Shown piece by piece: positions 15,941 through 23,372 of a stretch of DNA of 50,401 bases. The notes beneath the pieces are model-generated. The model did not search any database and was not told the origin of the DNA. It was given only the letters and a program-made list of their open reading frames with translations. Made by a program: the position numbers and the translations under genes. Numbering within the stretch: position 1 is the stretch's first letter; every line of letters starts with the position of its first letter. This stretch comes from CAIPBY01 sp041671305 (GTDB lineage: Bacteria > Patescibacteriota > Patescibacteriia > 2-01-FULL-39-33): NCBI GenBank assembly GCA_041671305.1, contig JBAZBX010000004.1:1-50401 (forward strand). The letters are read 5' to 3'.

Positions 15941-15969
15941 ATTCTATTACATTTTGGCTAATTTGTCAA
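15941..15969 (-). promoter_or_regulatory. Consensus sigma-70 promoter, minus strand
   Basis: On the minus strand: TTGACA (15969-15964), a 17-nt spacer and TAGAAT (15946-15941). Initiation near 15934 leaves about 40 nt before the mini-gene ATG. One of the best promoter matches in the window. Confidence 0.85.
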
Positions 15970-16043
15970 GGGGGCGTAGTGTGATTCTATTTAAATTTAG
16001 CTAAATAAACTAAATAAAATTAGCCAAAAGGAATATATTTGTA

Positions 16044-16049
16044 TATAAT
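16044..16049 (+). promoter_or_regulatory. -10 element immediately before map
   Basis: TATAAT ends 6 nt before the map ATG (16056), so a transcript from it would begin at or next to the start codon. No clear -35 is seen. It suggests a leaderless mRNA. Confidence 0.55.
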
Positions 16050-16055
16050 TAATTT

Positions 16056-16823
16056 ATGATCAAATTAAAAACCAAATCAGAAATTGAAACTATCAAAGAG
16101 GGCGGAAAAATTCTCGCTGATATTTTGGATTTGGTGATAAAGAAGATTAAACCCGGAATAACGACTGGGGAGCTCAATACTTATGCCGAGGAATTAATTG
16201 ATAGGTCTGGTGGCATAGCCAGTTTCAAGAATTACGACGCTCCATGGGCTCCACATCCTTATCCGGCGGCTTTGTGTATCTCGGTCAATAATGAAGTTGT
16301 ACATGGTATTCCCTCGGATAGAGTTCTTAAAGATGGCGATATTGTGGGACTTGATTGCGGACTTAAGTACAAAGGTCTTTTCACGGATATGGCCAAAACG
16401 GTCGCCGTAGGAAAAGTTTCCAAAGAAGCCTATAAATTAATTGATGTTACTCAAGATGCTCTCATGGCAGGAATTGAGGCTTTAGCCCCAGGAGTTAAAC
16501 TTTCTGATATTTCAAAAATAATTCAAGATAAGATTGAGAAGGCAGGATTTTCTGCGGTGAAGCAATTAGTTGGACACGGCGTAGGATTTTCTGCGCATGA
16601 AGATCCTCAAATTCCTAATTATGTCAGTAAGAGTTTTCCGGAAGTAATACTTAAATCGGGAATGGTTTTGGCGATTGAGCCAATGGTTAATGTTGGTGGC
16701 TGGGAAATAGAAACTCTAGATGACGGTTGGACGATTGTGACGATGGATGGAAGTCTGAGCGGTCATTTTGAACATACTATTGCCATAACTGATGACGGAT
16801 ATGAAATTTTAACTTTAAATTAA
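16056..16823 (+). CDS. map: Methionine aminopeptidase, type I
   Basis: Removes the N-terminal methionine of new proteins. 255 residues. The five metal ligands are visible: D100 and D111 (VGLDCG and FTDMAKT), H174 (GHGVG), E208 (AIEPM) and E239 (FEHTI); the substrate histidine is in the NNEVVHGIP segment. It opens a run map-csaA-ruvX with gaps of 1-2 nt, which suggests one transcript. The TATAAT directly upstream points to a leaderless start. Confidence 0.98.
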   Translation: MIKLKTKSEIETIKEGGKILADILDLVIKKIKPGITTGELNTYAEELIDRSGGIASFKNYDAPWAPHPYPAALCISVNNEVVHGIPSDRVLKDGDIVGLDCGLKYKGLFTDMAKTVAVGKVSKEAYKLIDVTQDALMAGIEALAPGVKLSDISKIIQDKIEKAGFSAVKQLVGHGVGFSAHEDPQIPNYVSKSFPEVILKSGMVLAIEPMVNVGGWEIETLDDGWTIVTMDGSLSGHFEHTIAITDDGYEILTLN

Positions 16824-16825
16824 TT

Positions 16826-17164
16826 ATGATTACCTACGAAGATTTTGATAAGGTTGATATTAGATTGGGAAAAATAATCAAGGTTGAAGATTTTCCGGAA
16901 GCCAAAAAACCAGCCTTTAAATTAACTATTGATTTTGGCTCTGAAATCGGGATAAAAAGATCCAGCGTTCAGTTGGTAGGTTCTTATGCACGGGAAGAAT
17001 TAATGAATATGCTCGTGGCATGCGTGGTCAATTTTCCAATAAAGAAAATAGCTTCATTTGAATCAGAAGTTTTGACTTTGGGTTTTAAGAATAATTCAGA
17101 TCAGGGTTATATCCTGGTTTCTCCTACAAAAAATATGGTAAATTTGGGAGATAAGCTTTGTTAA
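16826..17164 (+). CDS. csaA: CsaA-like tRNA-binding protein
   Basis: A free-standing EMAPII/OB-fold domain of 112 residues. The CsaA pattern is clear: YEDFDKVDIRLGKIIKVEDFPEAKKPAFKL, then GIKRSSVQLVGSY and VVNFPIKKIASFESEVLTLGF. CsaA proteins are homodimers that bind tRNA and were described as export chaperones in Bacillus; the true cellular role is uncertain. It lies between map and ruvX with only 2 and 1 nt gaps, likely one operon. Confidence 0.9.
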   Translation: MITYEDFDKVDIRLGKIIKVEDFPEAKKPAFKLTIDFGSEIGIKRSSVQLVGSYAREELMNMLVACVVNFPIKKIASFESEVLTLGFKNNSDQGYILVSPTKNMVNLGDKLC

Positions 17165-17165
17165 T

Positions 17166-17549
17166 ATGAAATTACTCGGCATAGATTACGGCGACGTAAA
17201 AGTAGGGATTGCAGTAGCTGACACGGAAAGTGGCATGTCGTTGCCGTATGAAATTTTGAAAGGCCAGAGTTGGACTAATTTGTTTGAAGAATTAAAAAAG
17301 ATTATCAAATCGGAGAGAATTGAAAAAATTATCATCGGACTTCCCATAGATCCCAAGGGTAAAGAGTCCATGCAGGCAGAACGAGTGAGAGAATTTATTG
17401 GAAAATTAGAACAAGAAATTAATACTCCGGTTGAGGTTTTGGATGAAAGATATTCTACTCAAGAGGCTCAAAAATTATCACCAGGTCGACATGAAGATGA
17501 TGTAGCAGCGATGCTGATTCTACAGAGCTATTTAGATAGAAATAATTAG
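17166..17549 (+). CDS. ruvX: RuvX/YqgF RNase H-fold nuclease
   Basis: Family involved in 16S rRNA 5'-end processing and proposed as a Holliday-junction resolvase. 127 residues, slightly short. The first catalytic aspartate is D7 in LGIDYGDVKVGIA; IIIGLPIDPKGKES, the VLDERYSTQEA motif and the last acidic pair in HEDDVAAMLILQSYL are conserved. It begins 1 nt after csaA. A mobile-looking repeat starts 8 nt after its stop. Confidence 0.95.
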   Translation: MKLLGIDYGDVKVGIAVADTESGMSLPYEILKGQSWTNLFEELKKIIKSERIEKIIIGLPIDPKGKESMQAERVREFIGKLEQEINTPVEVLDERYSTQEAQKLSPGRHEDDVAAMLILQSYLDRNN

Positions 17550-17557
17550 TTTTATGG

Positions 17558-17675
17558 TGTCATTGCGAGCGTAGCCGTAACCGGCGAAGCGTGGCAATCT
17601 CGTGGAGCAAAGACGTACGTTTTTATGCTACGGGATCCCCACGGTCGGTTGATTACAACCTCCCTCGGGATGACA
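17558..17675 (+). repeat. Intergenic palindromic repeat, copy A
   Basis: A GC-rich element bounded by near-inverted termini TGTCATTGCGAG and CTCGGGATGACA. It matches the reverse complement of 46277-46366 along its whole length except for a 28-nt insertion in the middle (17603-17630 region). It lies just upstream of recO and reads through in the recO frame, which creates a false 32-codon extension. No transposase is encoded; it resembles a MITE or REP-like element. Confidence 0.8.
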
Positions 17676-17686
17676 ATTCAAACCCG

Positions 17687-18250
17687 ATGACCTATCTTAC
17701 TCAAGGTATAATTCTCAAGAAATATCATCATGGCGATTTTGATCGCCATTATTTGATTTATACCAGTGATTTTGGCAAAATAAATGCCATTGCCAAGGGG
17801 GCCAAGAAAATTACTTCAAAATTAAATTCCCACTTAGATTATTTCTCGGTTTGTGACTTGATGCTAGCTAGCGGCAATAATTTTGAAAGAATTGCTTGCG
17901 CACAGACAAATCAGAGGTTTCCGGGGTTATCTCAAAATTTTTTCAAATCTACGGCAGCGATATACTTTGGTGAGGTGGTTGACGCTCTCATCAAGTTCAG
18001 CGGAGGAGATAAATCAGTTTTTTCCATCTTGACTAATTTTTTGGCTTCTTTGGACGCAAGCGAAGACAAAAAAGACGGATTGTGTCTGCTCAATAAAAGC
18101 AGTTATGAGTTGCTCAAACATTTGGGCTATGAGCCGCAAATTAAGGCCAAGAATCAGAAACAGTTATTTAAGGATCTTAATCGCCATATTCTAGAAACGG
18201 GTGAGAAAGAAATTAAAAGCTTCAGTTTTATGCTTAATTTTTTGACTTAA
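17687..18250 (+). CDS. recO: RecO-like DNA repair protein, short
   Basis: Recombination mediator that helps load RecA. The start was set at ATG 17687 because the protein from there begins MTYLTQGIILKKYHHGDFDR, the usual RecO N-terminus; the open frame further upstream is the repeat. The OB-fold includes IYTSDFGKINAIAKGAKK. The protein has 187 residues, shorter than the common 230-250, and ends soon after the ELLKHLGYEP helix with no zinc cysteines. Either a compact CPR form or C-terminal loss; the frame ends cleanly and a terminator follows. Confidence 0.88.
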   Translation: MTYLTQGIILKKYHHGDFDRHYLIYTSDFGKINAIAKGAKKITSKLNSHLDYFSVCDLMLASGNNFERIACAQTNQRFPGLSQNFFKSTAAIYFGEVVDALIKFSGGDKSVFSILTNFLASLDASEDKKDGLCLLNKSSYELLKHLGYEPQIKAKNQKQLFKDLNRHILETGEKEIKSFSFMLNFLT

Positions 18251-18290
18251 TTTCTGCTTGGCACGACGAAGCCAATTTGGCGAAGTCGGC

Positions 18291-18312
18291 CTTGCTTCTA
18301 GCAAGCTTTTTT
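18291..18312 (+). terminator. Terminator overlapping the aspS promoter
   Basis: CTTGCT (18291-18296) pairs with AGCAAG (18300-18305) around a TCT loop, and six Ts follow at 18307-18312. The left arm contains the -35 of the next promoter, so terminator and promoter share the same bases. Confidence 0.75.
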
Positions 18313-18320
18313 GTTATAAT
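18292..18320 (+). promoter_or_regulatory. Promoter of aspS
   Basis: TTGCTT at 18292-18297, a 17-nt spacer and TATAAT at 18315-18320, with TG two bases earlier giving the extended form TGtTATAAT. Start near 18327, leader about 28 nt. Confidence 0.8.
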
Positions 18321-18354
18321 ATAATAAATTTCAAAGCAATAATAATTTAAATTT

Positions 18355-19809
18355 ATGCAAAGAATTTCTGTAACGGAGGTGGCTAGCAAGGTGGGACAGG
18401 AGGTGTTAATTAAAGGCTGGGTGCATACCCGTCGTGATCATGGAAAATTGATATTTATTGATGTGCGCGATAGAAGCGGAATTTTGCAAGTGGTATTTAT
18501 TCCCTCAAACAAGGAAGCTCATGAATTAGCTCAGAAACTGCGAAGTGAATTCGTGGTAGCTATCAAGGGTCAGATCAATGAAAGACCAGCCAATATGGTC
18601 AATGAAAATATTGCTACCGGTAAGGTGGAAATGTTGGCTTTAGAATTAGAAATTATCAATGAAGCCAAAACTCCGCCATTTGCTATCGATCAGGACACTA
18701 AAGAAGTAAATGAAGAATTAAGACTTAAATACCGTTATTTGGATTTGAGGACTTTGCGCATGACTCGCAATATGGTGATGCGGTCAAAAGTTACTAAATT
18801 CTTCCGTGATTATTTGTACGATAATGATTTTTTGGAAATAGAAACTCCAATTTTGACCAAGGGCACGCCAGAGGGTGCTAGAGAATTTATGGTGCCGTCC
18901 CGTATTTATCCTGGAAAGTTCTATGTGTTACCTCAATCACCACAGCAGTTCAAGCAATTACTGATGGTGGCTGGCGCAGAGAAATATTTTCAGGTTTCTA
19001 GATGTTTCCGTGATGAAGATACGAGAGGTGATAGGCAAGCTGAATTTACTCAGTTGGATATTGAGATGAGTTTTGTGGAGCAAGAAGACGTTTTTCAATT
19101 AATTGAACCTATGATGATTAAGCTGGTTGAAGATCTGTATCCTGAGAAAAAAATTACAGCCAAACCGTTTCCAAGATTGACATACGCAGAGTGCATGGAG
19201 AAATATAATACCGATAAGCCGGATTTGAGAGTAAATAAGGAAGATCTTGATGAATTGGCTTTTATGTGGTTGATTGATGTGCCAATGTTTAAGTACAGTG
19301 AAAAGGAAAAGAAATTAGTGGCGGCTCATCATCCATTTACTATGCCGAATTTGGAAGATATGAAAGCGTACCCAGACGAACCAAGAAAATGGCGTTCTTA
19401 TGGTTATGATTTAGTTTTGAATGGTTATGAAGTGGCCGGCGGGTCTATTAGAATTCATTTGCGTGATGTTCAACAGAAGATATTTGAATTATTGGGTGTT
19501 GGCGAAGAAGAAATAAAAAATCGTTTTGGCCATATGCTTGAAGCGTTTGAATTCGGCGCTCCTCCACATGGTGGTATTGCTCCAGGAGTTGATCGCTTGA
19601 TGATGATTTTGAATAATGAGGAAAATATTCGCGAAACAATTGTTTTTCCAAAGACAGGCGATTCCCGAGATTTGATGATGGATGCTCCAAATTATACCAG
19701 CAAGAAAGCTTTGAGTGAGGCTCATATCCAAATTGCTGATGAAACGATTGCGGAAGCCAAGAAGAAAGGAGAAAATTTATTTGGTGAGCAGACTGAAATG
19801 GCTGATTAG
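18355..19809 (+). CDS. aspS: Aspartyl-tRNA synthetase lacking the GAD insertion
   Basis: Class II synthetase that charges tRNA-Asp. The N-terminal OB anticodon-binding domain has VLIKGWVHTRRDHGKLIFIDVRDRSG. Motif 2 reads FRDEDTRGDRQAEFTQLDIEMSF, motif 3 GGIAPGVDRLMMIL, and the C-terminus FPKTGDSRDLMMDAP is of the bacterial type. It has 484 residues against about 590 for bacterial AspRS: after YNTDKPDLR the sequence goes almost directly to FMWLIDVPMF, so the roughly 100-residue GAD domain is absent without breaking the catalytic core. Whether it also charges tRNA-Asn cannot be told from this window. Confidence 0.95.
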   Translation: MQRISVTEVASKVGQEVLIKGWVHTRRDHGKLIFIDVRDRSGILQVVFIPSNKEAHELAQKLRSEFVVAIKGQINERPANMVNENIATGKVEMLALELEIINEAKTPPFAIDQDTKEVNEELRLKYRYLDLRTLRMTRNMVMRSKVTKFFRDYLYDNDFLEIETPILTKGTPEGAREFMVPSRIYPGKFYVLPQSPQQFKQLLMVAGAEKYFQVSRCFRDEDTRGDRQAEFTQLDIEMSFVEQEDVFQLIEPMMIKLVEDLYPEKKITAKPFPRLTYAECMEKYNTDKPDLRVNKEDLDELAFMWLIDVPMFKYSEKEKKLVAAHHPFTMPNLEDMKAYPDEPRKWRSYGYDLVLNGYEVAGGSIRIHLRDVQQKIFELLGVGEEEIKNRFGHMLEAFEFGAPPHGGIAPGVDRLMMILNNEENIRETIVFPKTGDSRDLMMDAPNYTSKKALSEAHIQIADETIAEAKKKGENLFGEQTEMAD

Positions 19810-19843
19810 ATTAATTAAGAATTATTAATTAAAATTATAAAAA

Positions 19844-20524
19844 ATGGAAACTCAAAAGATTTGGATTACTGCTATCATCATAGCAATAATTGTTGTGGCT
19901 TTGGGTGGGTTGGGCTTGTATGCCAGTCAAATGGCGCAGGTTAACACCTTAAGGCAAGAAGTAACTTCAGCTGTTGAACAGCAAAGTTTGGCTATCAGTC
20001 AATTATCTTCTCAAATTGGAGAGTTGAAAAAAACCGATACTGTTTCCACTCCAGATAATTCTTTAGCATCACCTGTTATGCCGCAAACAAATATTGGAAG
20101 TAGTACGATAGAAACCGTTAAACAATTATCTTTTACTAATATTAATGGTGGGTATAGTTTCCAATATGCTAATGATTGGAAGACTTTTGTTAATCGTTAT
20201 AATCCAGCTGGAACACTTTTTGGGGAAAAGGCTAATGCTGCTGTTGGTTTGGGTGGGGTTGAAGTCACAACATTTGCCGGAGATCTCAATGATTGGTTGC
20301 GACATCTTGAAGCGAATACCGAGATTAGTTTTATTAGTCAAAGTTTTATAAAAGTTGATGGAGCAGATGCGGTAAAAGTCACACTTAAGTCGTTGGCTGG
20401 AACCGCAAACTCAGTTTATATTAGAAATAATGGTAAAATATTTAATGTCTATATAAATAGTAATAATGCTCAAGATTTAGTTAAATTCAATCAAATAGTT
20501 GGTTCATTTAAATTTGTTAAATAA
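19844..20524 (+). CDS. Membrane-anchored protein with PsbP-like C-terminal domain
   Basis: 226 residues. An N-terminal membrane helix (about 8-30) is followed by a short coiled-coil (TLRQEVTSAVEQQSLAIS), a Ser/Thr/Pro-rich linker, and a C-terminal domain from about 95 with the pattern GYSFQYANDWK ... FNQIVGSFKF, resembling PsbP/MOG1-type lipocalin-like folds. Probably faces outside. No enzyme motif is seen. Next to another small envelope protein; function unknown. Confidence 0.65.
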   Translation: METQKIWITAIIIAIIVVALGGLGLYASQMAQVNTLRQEVTSAVEQQSLAISQLSSQIGELKKTDTVSTPDNSLASPVMPQTNIGSSTIETVKQLSFTNINGGYSFQYANDWKTFVNRYNPAGTLFGEKANAAVGLGGVEVTTFAGDLNDWLRHLEANTEISFISQSFIKVDGADAVKVTLKSLAGTANSVYIRNNGKIFNVYINSNNAQDLVKFNQIVGSFKFVK

Positions 20525-20533
20525 TTTTTGGTT

Positions 20534-20539
20534 TATAAT
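20534..20539 (+). promoter_or_regulatory. -10 element before the DUF333-like gene
   Basis: TATAAT with no well-spaced -35. Downstream, GGCCA (20543-20547) and TGGCC (20559-20563) form a 5-bp stem in the short leader of the gene at 20584. Confidence 0.4.
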
Positions 20540-20583
20540 AGTGGCCATAAAAATTTTGTGGCCGCAAATGATAAACTAAATTT

Positions 20584-21063
20584 ATGAAAAAAATCACCAC
20601 AATTTTGCTGATAGTTTCGGTTATTATTTTGGCATTGATTATTGTTGCTACCGGTTTAATAATTCTTCGTGGCAATGAAGACACTTGGATTTGTGTTAAT
20701 GATCAATGGGTCAAGCATGGCAATCCTAGATCTCCTCAGCCTCTTCATGATGAATCTTGTCCGGGTATTACTGCTTGTACTATGGAAGCAAAAATTTGTC
20801 CGGATGGCTCATCTGTCGGACGAACTGGTGCTAATTGCGAATTTGCAGAGTGTCCGGCAACTTCTACTACTCAAATGGCGAACCCTGCATCCGTTTATTG
20901 TAAAGATAATGGAGGAAAATTAGAAATTAGAAATGAAGAGAATGGGCAAGTAGGTTATTGTAAATTTAATGACGGTTCGCAGTGTGAAGAGTGGGCGTTT
21001 ATGAGAGGAGAATGTCAAAAAGGTGGAAAACAAAATTCGACATCAACTCAAAATAATCGATAA
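20584..21063 (+). CDS. Secreted DUF333-like cysteine-rich protein
   Basis: 159 residues with an N-terminal hydrophobic anchor (about 5-29). The middle has KICPDGSSVGRTGANCEFAECP, a cysteine motif common in CPR surface proteins, and the C-terminal part has NPASVYCKDNGGKLEI ... GYCKFNDGSQCEEWAFMRGEC, the DUF333 pattern (annotated in places as putative hemolysin, without proof). The paired cysteines suggest disulphides outside the cell. Function unknown. Confidence 0.75.
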   Translation: MKKITTILLIVSVIILALIIVATGLIILRGNEDTWICVNDQWVKHGNPRSPQPLHDESCPGITACTMEAKICPDGSSVGRTGANCEFAECPATSTTQMANPASVYCKDNGGKLEIRNEENGQVGYCKFNDGSQCEEWAFMRGECQKGGKQNSTSTQNNR

Positions 21064-21074
21064 ATATAAATCAT

Positions 21075-21084
21075 AGGAAGGTGA
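21075..21084 (+). promoter_or_regulatory. Strong Shine-Dalgarno site
   Basis: AGGAAGGTGA, 7 nt before the ATG at 21092. It is nearly the full complement of the 16S tail and stands out because almost all other genes here lack an SD. Confidence 0.75.
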
Positions 21085-21091
21085 CAAATTT

Positions 21092-21766
21092 ATGAGATTA
21101 ACTCTCAAAGAAGTCAAAAAAAATGCTAAAATTAGCAATTTCCTCAGCCAAACTGAAATATATTTGGATGCAATGGGATTTACTGACCATGGCCTTAGGC
21201 ATGTGGGAATTGTTTCGGGAAGATCACAAGAATTAGCCTTGAAGATAGGTCTCAATAAAAGAGACCAGGAATTGGTGGCTATTGCCGGCTGGTGCCATGA
21301 TATGGGAAATTTCCTGGGTCGCACAGATCACCATTATCTAGCGGCTACGCTTTTTGCTCAGGTTTATCTGGAGAAAACAAGTAACGTCAACGAGGTTTCT
21401 AGGATAATGCAAGCTATTGCCAGCCATGACAAAGATGAGTTGAAGCTAGTTGATGACATTTCAGCGGTTCTTATTATTGCTGACAAATCAGACGTGCACA
21501 GAAGCAGGGTTAAGCACTATAAATCTCGTGACAAATTAGGAGAAAACGATATCCATGATCGGGTTAATTATGCCTCCACTTACAATCAATTGTTAATTAG
21601 CAAATCCAAAAAAGAGATAGTGCTTCGGGTGAAAATTGATACCAAAGTGGCCAAGCCCATGGAATATTTTGAAATTTTTAATGATCGCATGATTTTTTGC
21701 GAGACAGCAGCCAAATATCTTGGATATAATTTTGTGCTTATTATAAATAATTTTAAACTTAGCTAA
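21092..21766 (+). CDS. HD-domain phosphohydrolase
   Basis: 224 residues. Metal-binding residues of the HD superfamily are visible: H37 (HGLRH), HD at 69-70 (GWCHDMGN), HH at 80-81, a further histidine-aspartate near 111 (ASHDKDE) and ADKSD at the end of the domain. The substrate is unknown; relatives act on nucleotides or cyclic dinucleotides. A strong SD and the preceding 28-nt gap set the start. It is 7 nt ahead of a membrane protein gene and may be co-transcribed with it. Confidence 0.85.
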   Translation: MRLTLKEVKKNAKISNFLSQTEIYLDAMGFTDHGLRHVGIVSGRSQELALKIGLNKRDQELVAIAGWCHDMGNFLGRTDHHYLAATLFAQVYLEKTSNVNEVSRIMQAIASHDKDELKLVDDISAVLIIADKSDVHRSRVKHYKSRDKLGENDIHDRVNYASTYNQLLISKSKKEIVLRVKIDTKVAKPMEYFEIFNDRMIFCETAAKYLGYNFVLIINNFKLS

Positions 21767-21773
21767 CAAAACT

Positions 21774-22706
21774 ATGGAAAAAGAAATGCAAAACAGCCAT
21801 AAGGGCAAAGGCGCTTTGGACGCTTTTCTTAATTTGTTGCAGTTAATTACTTTGGGTTGGTTATCGTTTTCTATCGGAAGTGTGTTTTTTAATATTATAA
21901 ATAAGTATTTCGGTTCAATTCAATTCGGATCGCAGATGGATTTGGTATTTCAAAGCGCTACCAAGACTGGTATTGCCTCGTCTATAATTGTCTTGCCGAT
22001 TTTTTTGGTGATAATTAGCGTGCTCCACAGCGAATACAAAAAAGATAAATTAGATCATAACAGTGGTATTTATAGATGGCTGACATATCTGATGCTTTTG
22101 GTCTCGGCGTTGACTATTATTGGTTCTTTGGTGGCGCTGCTGGTAAATTTCCTCAATGGCGAATATACGGCTAATATAATTTTGAAAATACTTGTTGTAC
22201 TGCTTATTGCTTTGGGTATTTTTGGATTTTATGGCTATGACCTGAGGCGTAAGAGTTTCAAGAAAAAAAGCATAATTTCTATGATTGCTTTTGCTTTGGT
22301 AATTATTATTGGCGTGGGAGCGATTGGCTGGGGGTTATTTCTGGTAGATTCGCCCAAGGTGACCAAGATGAAAAAGTTTGACCTTCAAAGAGCCCAAGAT
22401 TTAGATAGCATAAATTCCTTGGTAGTTTACGGTTATGCCACCGACAAGAAGTTGCCCGATTATTTTCCTAGGATGGCAAATTATAAAGATCCAGCTACCG
22501 GCAAGCCTTATGAGTATAAAATTTTAGGTTCGGATCAATATGAAATCTGCGCTAATTTTTCTTTGCCGGTTTCCAGCGTAGAATATCCCGGGCAACCCAA
22601 GTGGTATATGCATTTGGCTGGTAGGCAGTGTTTTCAAGAAAAAATTAATCCCGATGATATAAAAAATTTAGTGCCCGATCAGGCGGCTAAAATTATTAAT
22701 AATTAA
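21774..22706 (+). CDS. DUF5671-like four-helix membrane protein
   Basis: 310 residues. Four hydrophobic helices lie in about residues 20-175, followed by another near 170-190, and a soluble C-terminal domain of about 110 residues. The membrane part resembles DUF5671-type proteins common in CPR genomes. The soluble part has KKFDLQRAQDLDSINSLV and a PDYFPRMANYKDPATGKPYEYK stretch, resembling the pilin-like tails of type IV pseudopilins. No catalytic residues recognised. It begins 7 nt after the HD gene. Confidence 0.65.
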   Translation: MEKEMQNSHKGKGALDAFLNLLQLITLGWLSFSIGSVFFNIINKYFGSIQFGSQMDLVFQSATKTGIASSIIVLPIFLVIISVLHSEYKKDKLDHNSGIYRWLTYLMLLVSALTIIGSLVALLVNFLNGEYTANIILKILVVLLIALGIFGFYGYDLRRKSFKKKSIISMIAFALVIIIGVGAIGWGLFLVDSPKVTKMKKFDLQRAQDLDSINSLVVYGYATDKKLPDYFPRMANYKDPATGKPYEYKILGSDQYEICANFSLPVSSVEYPGQPKWYMHLAGRQCFQEKINPDDIKNLVPDQAAKIINN

Positions 22707-22723
22707 TCGGTTTATAAAAATAT

Positions 22724-23371
22724 ATGTCTATTTCAAAAACGTTAAAAAATTATCTAGACAAGAATCAGATTGATTATGAGGAGTTGGCTCATAAGACGGT
22801 TTATACTGCCTATGACGCTGCTCAGACATTAAAAAAAGAACTCAAGGAAATCGCTAAAAATTTGCTGATTCAGGCAGATAAAACTTTTGTCTTGGTGGTT
22901 ATTCCGGCGGACAAAAAGTTGCATTTGGAAAAATTGAAAAAAGCTCTTGGCGCCAAGAAAATTTCTATTCCCAAAGAACAAATAATGGTCAAAATTTTGA
23001 AGATAAAACCAGGTGCCTTGTCTTCGTTTGGCAAGCTTCATAAATTGGAAACCGTGGTGGATAAAACCATGTTGCAGACCAAAAAGGCCGTGCTTAGCGC
23101 CGGGTCATTTACGGATAGTATATTTATGAAAGTAAAAGATTTTGTGCAGTTAGAAGAAGCTAAGTTGGCTGATATTGCCATGGGTGGCGGATACAAAGTG
23201 CCAAAGCCGATGAAAAAAATAATGAAAAAGGTAAAGAAGGCAGTTGGCAAAAAACCAGCAAAGAAAGGCGCAAAAAAAGTTATCAAGAAAACAGTCAAAA
23301 AGGTGATTAAAAAACCGGTAAAGAAAGTGATTAAGAAAGTTATCAAGAAAACAACGAAGAAAAAGAGATAA
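22724..23371 (+). CDS. YbaK/ProX-type deacylase with lysine-rich tail
   Basis: Residues 1-150 form a YbaK-like domain (LDKNQIDYEELAHKTVYTAYDAAQ at the start, later GALSSFGKLHKLETVVDKTM and SAGSFTDSIFMKVKDFVQL), the family that hydrolyses mischarged aminoacyl-tRNA. Residues 158-215 are almost only K, P, V, A and I (repeats of KKVIKK), like histone H1 tails, so the protein should bind nucleic acid strongly. The fusion is unusual. Activity is not proven; the fold may also have become a binding protein. scpA begins one base after its stop. Confidence 0.8.
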   Translation: MSISKTLKNYLDKNQIDYEELAHKTVYTAYDAAQTLKKELKEIAKNLLIQADKTFVLVVIPADKKLHLEKLKKALGAKKISIPKEQIMVKILKIKPGALSSFGKLHKLETVVDKTMLQTKKAVLSAGSFTDSIFMKVKDFVQLEEAKLADIAMGGGYKVPKPMKKIMKKVKKAVGKKPAKKGAKKVIKKTVKKVIKKPVKKVIKKVIKKTTKKKR

Positions 23372-23372
23372 A

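Noticed and set aside
17591..17686. N-terminal extension of recO
   Set aside because: These codons are the palindromic repeat; RecO similarity begins at ATG 17687.
22700..23371. Frameshift or low-complexity error in the lysine-rich tail
   Set aside because: The frame stays open and ends one base before scpA, as expected of a real gene.
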